From Sipunculus nudus (taxonomy: Eukaryota > Annelida > Sipuncula > Golfingiida > Sipunculidae): a stretch of DNA of 64,000 bases. Made by a program: the position numbers and the translations under genes. The stretch's first letter is position 1. Each line of letters begins with the position of its first letter. The stretch is from assembly GCA_026874595.1 (NCBI GenBank), contig CM049318.1:16728241-16792240 (forward strand), written 5' to 3'. Below, in pieces: positions 57,101 through 64,000 of this stretch. The notes beneath the pieces are model-generated. The model made no database searches. It was not told where the DNA came from and was given only the letters and a program-made list of their open reading frames with translations.

Positions 57101-59650
57101 ACACTGCAGTCGTCCCAGATATCTTTTCGTGTAACTGCTACTTTTTATGAAAAGATTTTCTGGGCAAGAACAACAGGGTGCGCAAAGAGCAAAGAATTTA
57201 AATCAGAGCGCGTCATCACATTGCGCATCCAGCCCGAAATTTAAAACATGCAACACCCACTAGGCTGATAACACACCATGTTAGCACAGGGTCAAGAAAC
57301 AGACTAACGAAAACGGGGACCCCGTTTGATACGGTATAACGAATAAAACTTGATGCAGTGTAAAATATAGCATGATACATTATAAAGTATAACATTTGAT
57401 GCTGTATAAGGTGTAAATATGATGCAGTATAAAATAAAGCTTGCTTAAACTACGGCCCTTGTAGTGTAATCAATATTTGGAGATATAAACTGATTTTTGC
57501 TCCATACAGGATCACTTTAGCTGTTGGCATGATCAGTGTTGGCTGCTGTATGATATATCTTTGTGGCAAAGGCATGAAAGAAAATATTCCTGTGGAGGAT
57601 GCCTGCAATGAAGTGTCCACCAGCAACATTATTTACAATTCAGGTAAGCTATTACGTTTTTTACTAATTGGCAAATTGAAAGCAAAAAAAAAAAAAAAAT
57701 AAAAACTAATAATAAGCAATCATTGTACGCCAAAGAAAAATAGTGAAAATCAGCTTGGTTGTCGTTATCCGTTTAATAATGACAAAACGATAGTTAACGA
57801 AAGCCTTTCAGGGAGACCTTCAATCTCTCTTTAAAGAGCTTACCCAATCCTCCAGCTAAACACTTGCCTTGGCTGATAGCTCACCATAAAATAGTTGTTT
57901 TGGAATGCGGTCACCATTCACACCACAGGCGCTTGAATCCCTATTTATAATAAAGTCTTCATATATCCAATTTTCTTAGATATACTCCGAAATCAGGTCA
58001 AACGACCCAATAGTAAAACGGTAATACCGTGTTATCACTTGTAATATGACAAGGTAGGCAAGTAAGCCAAAACCTTTCGACGGCGGTAATTCTAGATGGG
58101 TCACGTAAGGTCATGCCACTACACATCACTAACCTGTCAACAAAGGTCTCCACCGCCACCGTTTGGAATGGTCGACGTCGAAATTCAGACATCACCACAA
58201 TGGTTGAAAACAATTCAAATTGGATGGATGTGATTCTGTAACTGCTGTAGTATTGAACGATCTTTTAGATTACCCATAAAAGGAAGTTAAAGCGAGTATA
58301 AGCGGGTCGAGAGTGTAATTTCCCTCATTATCGCAGGAACGGTGTTGGTGGACTTGCCTACCTTGTCATATTACAAGTAATAACACGGTATTACCGTTTA
58401 CTTATTTAGTCGTTTGACCTGATTTCGTCGTAGTATCTCTGAGGACATTAGAGATATAAAGACTTTTTTACAAATAGGATATCAAGCGCCTGTGTCTAAA
58501 CTGTGCATGTGATCCACTAATTTTATTTGGGCCTAGTTCACACTAGTGATGGCTCTGTTTGAGGATTCAATTGTGTGCGGTCTTGTCTTGTGTGGGACCC
58601 TGGCTAGGTATGTTATGAGGCATCTGTGATGGAAGTGTTTGGTCTGTCTATCGTATCTCCGGTAGAGACATCATGTTTCGCAGAGGATATGAGGATAATC
58701 AGGAAAACTGCTTTGTAAACTCTCAGTTTCATTGTACGAATAATTCCTCTCTTCCTCAAACTGTGTTTTTTTTTTGTCTACCAAACACACTGCTTGATTT
58801 TGGTGACCTGTTGAACTCTAGTAAACGCGCGGCCTAGCTAGATGAGGTTTTCAACTACACACAGGTTTTGTTCTCGGAGACGCCTGGTTCTTGATACGGA
58901 GTCCCTTAGGCGAGCTGACAGATCAGCTACCAGTTGGTAGCCACTTGATGCGGTGATGAGACCAAAGCTATCGTAGACAGAGGAGAAGTAATCCATCGCC
59001 ATTTCCTAAGGGCACGGTCAAAAAGATGGTTTCTTGTGACTGTTCCTTTGACTTTTGTGAAGGTACGCCCACGCCTGGAATTGAACAGCTTGTCCTCGGA
59101 TTTGTGTTTGATGTTTATGTCCAATGTCTGAATTTCTCATGTGTCGCAACCCATGGAATAACTATTTTATAATAGATGAATTTTCATGAACTTCATAATG
59201 TCTAACCAAAGATCTCTTCCAATTTCAAGGCACGCTACTGAAATAATCAAGATGTCTCAACCTGTAGATAGATCAATAGGGCATTTCATTTATTGCTCTG
59301 ATGGTGTTCATCTAATATTATTTCACTTATATATTAGAAAAAAGTAGTTATCCATAATGATGAATATTTCACTGCATTGAATACATTCTCCTGTTTATAA
59401 TTTGATTGTTCCAGGTTTTATAACAACACCGACCGGCCCTGGTGCGTATGCATTTGGACCCCCGCCATACTCTCAACTAGAGAGTCAGTACACGCCACCT
59501 CCTGACTACTACACGGTAGTTTCAAATCCAAACTTCAAAGTGTTGTCTGGTGCAAGATTCCCCGTACATCACGTTGTTATGCCAACGGCAGCCGGAGTGA
59601 CGACACCCTATGACCGAGAAGGAAGCGATTTCCCAAATTCAAACGACTGA
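49996..59650 (+). CDS. single-pass membrane protein with tiny ectodomain and PPxY tail (gene 2)
   Basis: Four exons (49996-50046, 56308-56354, 57510-57643, 59415-59650) join to 468 nt, 155 residues. Residues 1-17 (MTNKAQLVAFLLFDLFQ) form the signal peptide. The ectodomain is only about 15 residues (GAHCDSGYYGPPIYI), the TM helix spans about 33-52 with a CC pair and C51, then GKGMK. The tail has PPPY (93-96) and PPDY (106-109). Intron phases 0/2/1 and the Trp and Gly codons split at introns 2 and 3 are the same as in gene 1, which argues for common descent. The expected role is a membrane-tethered WW-domain recruiter; the true partner is unknown. In-frame ATGs further upstream (49981 and before) leave the start open. 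Intron 3 holds a MITE. Confidence 0.72.
50069..50153. repeat. (TA)n microsatellite with TATG interruptions
   Basis: About 85 bp of TA repeats in gene 2 intron 1. Confidence 0.9.
50160..53720. other. gene 2 intron 1, long AT-rich stretch
   Basis: About 3.5 kb with no exon, no repeat shared with the rest of the window and no mobile-element protein. Open frames (for example 52218-52409, 53104-53367) are short and low in complexity. It could be a diverged element I cannot recognise. Confidence 0.5.
53734..53754. repeat. C21 homopolymer
   Basis: Uninterrupted C run, the longest of about a dozen G or C runs in the window. Confidence 0.9.
53893..54903. mobile_element. TTAA-flanked inverted-repeat DNA element
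   Basis: The left end GCCGCGTTCACACCTTTCCG and right end (reverse complement) GGGGCGTTCACACCTATCCG continue as inverted repeats for about 90 bp (TTCCGCACCCGCTTCCG). They are flanked by TTAA at 53889-53892 and 54904-54907. A GTTCACACCTATCCG motif is repeated inside each arm. The core is AT-rich with (TA)n tracts (54067-54133, 54274-54325) and an 83-bp direct duplication (about 54440-54610). TTAA duplication is typical of piggyBac-type transposition. No transposase is present. Confidence 0.75.
55270..55545 (+). repeat. dispersed GGAGGTCTGC-type repeat inside copy 1
   Basis: TTTTGACGGCGTTGATTTGT, AGCAACATTACTCAAAGAG, GATGGATCTAGGAAAG and GGCAGTCTGCCCTCTCTGAG. It is absent from the equivalent position near 62885, which gives a filled/empty site comparison. 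Confidence 0.65.
55865..55993 (-). repeat. tRNA-like short element, copy 3
   Basis: The best-preserved promoter of the three: on the minus strand CTAGCGAAGCGGTTGG (A box) and ATGGGTTCGAATCCCGG (B box). TGTTACGA marks one end (55865); the other end is truncated before the CGTAACA terminus. It is missing from the duplicate near 63060-63110. Confidence 0.7.
56308..56354 (+). CDS. gene 2, exon 2 (short ectodomain)
   Basis: Acceptor CACTTTTATTCCAACAG, donor ATATTTG|GTGAGT. It encodes GAHCDSGYYGPPIYI plus TG of Trp; 47 nt, phase 0 in and 2 out. Confidence 0.7.
56380..56575. repeat. GGATCCGGGGG...CCTGGATCCGCCCC repeat
   Basis: AGCGGATCCGGGGGGGAGG on the left and ATCCTGGATCCGCCCCTG on the right are near-inverted ends around a CCCC-rich core with GGTTTTCACACCAAATTTACG. 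It is related to 60690-60915 and 1866-1980. It lies just 3' of gene 2 exon 2. Confidence 0.6.
56580..57480. other. gene 2 intron 2, no further feature
   Basis: Non-coding. From about 57385 it is homologous to 63320-63420 in the duplicate. Confidence 0.5.
57510..57643 (+). CDS. gene 2, exon 3 (TM)
   Basis: Acceptor TTTTTGCTCCATACAG, donor AATTCAG|GTAAGC. It encodes ITLAVGMISVGCCMIYLCGK, GMKENIPVEDAC, ending NIIYNS; 134 nt, phase 2 in and 1 out. A diverged copy lies at 63453-63582. Confidence 0.78.
57924..58494. mobile_element. MITE with long inverted repeats in gene 2 intron 3
   Basis: The left arm CACAGGCGCTTGAATCCCTA (from 57924) and right arm (reverse complement from 58494) CACAGGCGCTTGATATCCTA continue through AAATCAGGTCAAACGAC and AACGGTAATACCGTGTTATC as inverted repeats of about 140 bp. 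The core, about 290 bp, has no coding signal. No clear target duplication is seen. The superfamily is unassigned. Confidence 0.75.
58500..59400. other. gene 2 intron 3, possible coding relic
   Basis: On the minus strand, about 59000-58860 reads MAMDYFSSVYDSFGLITASS, faintly recalling the retroelement YDPLGL motif of BEL/Pao elements. There is no other support. Otherwise nothing is recognised. Confidence 0.25.
59415..59650 (+). CDS. gene 2, exon 4 (PPxY tail)
   Basis: Acceptor TTTGATTGTTCCAG, then GT completing Gly. It contains FGPPPYSQLE and TPPPDYYTVV and ends FPNSND before TGA at 59648-59650. AATAAA candidates occur about 1 kb downstream (about 60611). Confidence 0.78.
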
Positions 59651-59654
59651 GGAC

Positions 59655-60685
59655 TTAAACTGTTTAACATATATTGTGAACACGAACACATATTGAACAT
59701 TGTGCAACATCTCCTTAAACACGGGATGTAGCATTTCAGCATGCAATATTCCCTGACAAAACAAATACTCTGTACAGACAAAACCGTCGTAGGAATATAT
59801 TTCATGAGATATAATGTGCCTAAAATATAGTCAAAGAACAAAATGTCACGTGTCATTCACTTGTCTGGACAAAAACCACTAAAAGCCAAAATTTCCTGAC
59901 TTAATGTATTTAGATATAACATTCAAAGGATTAATTACCTGTGAAAAGCTTATAGACATAAACCTTTAAATAACTAAATATGATGTCAATTGATGTGGTG
60001 TGCGGAAGCCGTAAAAACGAAATTTAACGTGAAGTAATGGGCCTGGATAAACAAAAAGCAAGGACTTAATTTCCCATGATATAATTTTCTTGGTCACAAT
60101 ATTACAGAATATAATGCGATTACAATACGAATATAATATCACAGACTTTAAGGGGACCTTTTCATGAGTGTTTACTCAAAATGCACAAATTAAAGTGAAG
60201 TTCCATAATTAGCAATTACATGTTTCACGAATGGTTGGACTTATTCTATTAACATTTCGCATTTTCGCATTGACTCCCAAGGTACTCTTAGGTTACACAG
60301 ATTTTTATTACAGTATATTTTCAGATTAAGTTACTTGTTTCATTATGTGTATTTCTTTTTGTTTGTTTCAAACTATAACATATGTCAACAAACTACGCTT
60401 AGTCCTAATCCAAGTCTGATAGCAGTGGGGTGGACCTAATTTATTTAGTGAAAAAGTCTGTGCCTTTTTGGAAAATCCTACCAAAGCCACTTCAGATGCA
60501 GTCTTTATCAGCTATTCTTTTCTCTGTTAAAACAAACAGGTTATCCGTGGGATCACGAACTTTAATGTTTGGTCAAGTCATTCTGTCAAAGAATATCTAA
60601 TCATTTTACAATAAAAATTTATACTAAACATTTTTACCGAAAAAAGCGGGTGGTTTCTCTTTACGGCTAATCGAATTGTTGAATG
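59655..60685. other. 3' flank of gene 2, no feature
   Basis: AT-rich, with an AATAAA near 60611 that could end the gene 2 transcript. No exon is seen. Confidence 0.4.
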
Positions 60686-60689
60686 AAAG

Positions 60690-60915
60690 AGGCTGATCCA
60701 GGATTTAGGAAAAGGAGGGGGGGGGGTTCAGCCCAGAAGGACTAAACAAATCCTAAAAAAATCCCGAAATCCCGTCAATGGGGGGGGGGGGGGTCTAGGC
60801 CGCAAAAAAAATGATGTGAACCCTTGAAAAAGATTCCGGCGGCTGAAAAAAGGGAAAAAAAGGGGGGGGGGGGACGGACCCCCTTGACCCCTTCCTAGCC
60901 CTCGCTGGATCAGCT
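60690..60915. repeat. G-run-rich GGCTGATCCAGGATTTAGG repeat
   Basis: It begins GGCTGATCCAGGATTTAGGA and ends in CCCTCGCTGGATCAGCTTCT (inverted). It contains three G tracts (about 60718-60727, 60780-60792, 60861-60872). It belongs to the same family as 1866-1980 and 56380-56575. Confidence 0.65.
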
Positions 60916-60919
60916 TCTG

Positions 60920-61455
60920 AATGTGAGTTGAATTCAGGACAAATACGATAGTGAGACTGACTTCGCACTCGTGACTACGACGTGAAGAAAATTCACTGTA
61001 GCTGACACAACCTTTTCTCCAGTATATATATAACATCTCCATTACATCTATCAGCTGCCTGTTATTCCCGAGGTTGAGGCGACCGATCCTACTTAAGGAT
61101 ATTATAATTATAATAACATAGTCAATGATAATTAAGGATGAATGAGCCTTAGACTACACTCGTGGATCCCCCCCCCCCCCCCCCACCATATTCACAACGC
61201 TTGGGCTGTATCAAGGTTTACACCCCAACACACACCTACAATGATTAAACACGTGCGACCTCGGCCAGGTTGGTTAGGAACAGGTTTTCTACGGGTCGAG
61301 TTCTCCCACTGGCATGATTTCAGATAGACTTGCATCCCAAATACCGTTATGAACAGTAAATAAATAATGTCAAATTCCTCACGGTTAATGGGGAGAAAGG
61401 GAAAATGACTTCTTTGGACACACTAGGCATAAGTTCCGGCAGCCCATGACAAAGG
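60920..61455. other. no recognisable feature
   Basis: Non-coding, with a C tract near 61168-61183. Confidence 0.4.
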
Positions 61456-61456
61456 A

Positions 61457-61505
61457 AAACAAGGGACCCATGGGTCACGTCACTCAGGTGAATTTTGGAA
61501 AATTT
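61457..61505 (+). repeat. 5' fragment of the ACAAGTGACCC repeat
   Basis: ACAAGGGACCCATGGGTCAC and GTCACTCAGGTG match the start motif of the repeats at 30163, 31557 and 32847. No matching end was found downstream. Confidence 0.5.
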
Positions 61506-61541
61506 TAGCAAAAGTAAAAATTTTCTTAGTTCTTTTCGTTG

Positions 61542-61545
<4 letters not shown>

Positions 61546-61581
<36 letters not shown>
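61546..61581. repeat. (TA)n microsatellite
   Basis: Pure TA run. Confidence 0.9.
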
Positions 61582-61585
<4 letters not shown>

Positions 61586-61589
61586 CATT

Positions 61590-62340
61590 TAAAAAGGTAA
61601 GAGAAAATTTTCCTGCTAAAAAGAAACCCTGTAAATTATAGAATAATGGACATGAGCCAAGGTTTAATAATAAACATTAATTTATTAACTGAAAAAAATG
61701 CTGTAAAAATTAAAATGAGCTTAAGCAAAATTTAATATGCATGTTAAAACAATCCAATCAGGTATAAATCGCATTTGCACTGTGGAGTAAACAAAACCTT
61801 TGGCCTGAAACCATTTAATAGTACAGGAAGGCAAAAATTGGCTTAAGTGTTATATGAAAGGATTTATTTCATAAATAAAAAAAATTGTGAATGGTATTAA
61901 GTTTTCAATAGTTCATATATATGGCCATTTGAGCCAAAAATTAATCACACGAAAATTTGCCAAATATTTCTGATTAACTAAGTTTAACAGTGTTATTCAT
62001 ATCAAGGCCAAGCCAACTTTAAGAAATATGAATTTAATCCTCCTCAGTAGTCCATCGTATTAAATCTTTAAATTTGTTGATGAGCACTTACATTAGATAC
62101 TTATATTTTCTCACATTTGAATACCAGGATTCAAATCTTGATTTTTTTTTAATTCAAACTTGTTCGAGCCTCAACAAAAAAAATGAAATTAACATTGGAA
62201 TTATAAGATTCAACCTGTTTATTAGTCCTGTGTATTGAAGATGTGTGTGGGACAAGGAGTCTATGTAGTTACTTCTAGTTGCTGAAAAAAAATTGTGAAA
62301 CTATAGGAATAATCTTGTTTATTGTACAGGTCCGTAGATA
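61590..62340. other. no recognisable feature
   Basis: AT-rich non-coding sequence. Confidence 0.45.
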
Positions 62341-62345
62341 GAATG

Positions 62346-62349
<4 letters not shown>

Positions 62350-62387
<38 letters not shown>

Positions 62388-62392
62388 GGAGA
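62350..62392. repeat. (GA)n microsatellite
   Basis: GAGA run with two interruptions. Confidence 0.9.
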
Positions 62393-62639
62393 AGGCTTCC
62401 TGTGTTTATTACTGCAGGCCGTCTGACCCCGCTCACCTAGACAGAAGAAGTAGGCCTGGAGTGAAGCGATTACATAACAGCCTGGGGAACTGAGGGCTAG
62501 CTCCAGCACACTGCATATCACTGTTCTAGGTTGGTTTGATATAAGTGATACTTTACAGGGTGCTGGAAAACGTTCAGCTTATATAAGATTCAATTCTCAG
62601 AAAAAAGTTTATCTGAATTTTTTCAACTAACGAACTAAA

Positions 62640-62821
62640 TTAAGGCCACCAAAGAGACCGAGATAAAGTGGCCCCATTGTCGAGGTAGTCGTGTAAGGGA
62701 GCTCTTATATAAAGATAAAAAATGATTTGGGAATATGATCAAGTGGGTTATTTTGAGGTGGTCGCTAAATTGAGGAGTTCGTTAGGCTAAGCTTTACTGT
62801 TTACACACATACACACACATA

Positions 62822-62868
<47 letters not shown>

Positions 62869-63650
62869 CCATCTACATATTATTTTTCTTATTATTATAA
62901 TTATTATTAAAGGAAGAATGATAATTATACAGGGCAGTTGTGGATCACTAACAACCATCAAGTGATCAAACTGGTAAACGCTGTACTAACAAATGGCCCT
63001 TACATTTCACAATAATCAGAAATCTATTCATATAATAAATGATACGTTATATAAAAAAATAGAAATTAATTATAACTAAAACAAAGTTTTTATATATCTC
63101 TACTTACGCTCCATTTATTCAATGATGTTTAAACAAAAATCAACGCCACGTTGGTTACATAAAAAAAATAATTGTCTAAGAAATGTTGAGATTTTTTACG
63201 GACAAATACAGACAGACATAACATTACACCCTATATCCGCATCTAAAAGCAATTGCTCTGTGTACACAAGGTCATTTAGGCGCGTCCATTAGTTTGAAAT
63301 ACTTTATAATTATAACATTTGTTACGGTGTAAGGTTTTAAATCTAATAAGGCATAAGATATAACTTGCTTAGACTAAGACCCTTCTGGTATAATCAATAC
63401 TGTTAGCAAGGTAAGCTTTGTAGATATAAACTTATTTTTATCTCCGAACAAGTGCTTTGTAGCTAATGGTGTGGTCTTCTGCTACTGGTTTGTTTGTACA
63501 TGTCGCCGAAAAATGAATCAAGATAGTCCTGATGTGGCTGCCAGCAATGCAATGTCCCACAACCACGTTTATTACTGTCTAGGTTAGCTGTTACGCGTAT
63601 ACATATTGACTATGTGAAAAAAGCAACCATTGTACATAATACCGTTGTCA
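62640..63650 (+). repeat. segmental duplication, copy 2
   Basis: Diverged, shortened copy of 55070-57730 (see there). It contains a (TA)n tract at 62823-62866 and a TM-exon copy at 63453-63582. The part holding the Cys/Tyr exon is missing between about 63305 and 63320. Confidence 0.75.
63453..63582 (+). pseudogene. duplicate of gene 2 TM exon, diverged
   Basis: The open frame CFVANGVVFCYWFVCTCRRK, MNQDSPDVAASNAMSH, ending VYYCLG is alignable with gene 2 exon 3. It keeps a hydrophobic helix, a better basic stop-transfer (CRRKM) and the phase-1 exit at CTAG|GTTAGC. The acceptor has decayed from CATACAG to GAACAAG and the donor has T at +3. The preserved frame argues for past or present function. 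The broken acceptor and missing ectodomain exon argue for a pseudogene. Downstream exons would lie outside the window. Confidence 0.5.
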
Positions 63651-63654
63651 GGTA

Positions 63655-64000
63655 AAATGAAGACTATCAGCGAATGATTTTTCAGTAATCTATATGTGAA
63701 TCAGATGTGTTCATTCAATCAACAATACTACATGTAAATAGCATTGCGGTGATCTAGTAACATGTGTGTTATCTCACTTGATATACTGATTTGTATTAGT
63801 TTTTTTTCTTTTTATTGTCTTATTATTATTACTCGTATTATTATCTCTAAATGAAAAAGATGCTTACAATAATTTGAGCATGTACGTTTAATTTGCATTT
63901 GTTAATATAAGTTAACATACAACATTATATCTGAACGCATCTATTATGTTATTTTTTGTTATACGTTTAACTTTTATTTGTTGATGTTTGTTGTATGTTG
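63655..64000. other. no recognisable feature
   Basis: AT-rich sequence to the window end. Confidence 0.4.

Larger units (their letters stand above)
55070..57730 (+). repeat. segmental duplication, copy 1 (around gene 2 exons 2-3)
   Basis: It aligns in order with 62640-63650. Shared blocks: ATATAAAGATAAAAA (55134), TTATTAAAGGAAGAAT (55551), AGCAATTGCTCT (56148), then GAGATATAAACT and the TM exon (57480-57650). Copy 1 carries extra DNA: a dispersed repeat (about 55270-55545), a tRNA-like element (55865-55993) and the segment with exon 2 (about 56210-57380). Confidence 0.75.

Noticed and set aside
58860-59124. BEL/Pao-like fragment in gene 2 intron 3
   Set aside because: Only one weak motif (SVYDSFGLI) and no neighbouring retroelement domain; kept only as a low-confidence note.
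1-64000. CRISPR array, rRNA genes, bacterial operons
   Set aside because: Spliced exons, LINE/SINE content and lack of tightly packed genes show animal DNA; no regularly spaced identical repeats with unique spacers were seen.

Overview
This is a stretch of animal genomic DNA: AT-rich, gene-poor, with spliced genes and many interleaved mobile-element families and microsatellites. The mix of repeats (Penelope-like element, L1/Tx1-type LINE, tRNA-derived SINEs, and the GTGACCCATGGGTCAT...CAGCTGAGCTAAAAA repeat) matches what I know from molluscs. A mollusc, possibly a bivalve, is my inference, not a database result.

Layout. 1-11 kb: a Penelope-like element (PLE) on the minus strand, cut inside its GIY-YIG endonuclease domain by a nearly full-length LINE (4100-9223) flanked by an 8-bp target duplication. 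The PLE 3' end carries a hammerhead-ribozyme-like motif near 3325-3380. 11-15 kb: two isolated candidate exons, a SINE and microsatellites. 15.8-18.6 kb: a second, 5'-truncated and decayed LINE (minus). 19-21.9 kb: an LTR-like repeat split by a 2.06-kb DNA transposon with CACTG ends and a possible two-exon ORF. 23.3 kb: a small intronless ORF with three SUMO-type motifs.

27.2-41.9 kb (minus): a four-exon gene for a tiny-ectodomain, single-pass membrane protein with cytoplasmic PPxY motifs. Its 12.6-kb first intron is filled with LTR-like, tandem and dispersed repeats (29.4-36.3 kb). 50.0-59.7 kb (plus): a paralogue with the same architecture: a 17-codon signal-peptide exon, a short Cys/Tyr exon, a TM exon and a PPxY exon, with introns in phases 0, 2 and 1. 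The segment around its TM exon is duplicated at 62.6-63.65 kb, where the Cys/Tyr exon has been lost. At 45.1-47.2 kb a further two-exon candidate ends in a PPAYEDVV-type tail. The architecture recalls the Shisa/WBP1/VOPP1/CYYR1 group of transmembrane adaptors. PPxY motifs recruit WW-domain proteins such as NEDD4-type ubiquitin ligases, so these genes may encode small membrane recruiters of such ligases. This small gene family is the most interesting system in the window.

The rest is non-coding as far as I can see: inverted-repeat elements at 43.4, 53.9 and 57.9 kb, arrays of short palindromic motifs at 37.1 and 47.8 kb, long (TA)n tracts, and G/C homopolymers. No rRNA, functional tRNA or CRISPR array was seen.
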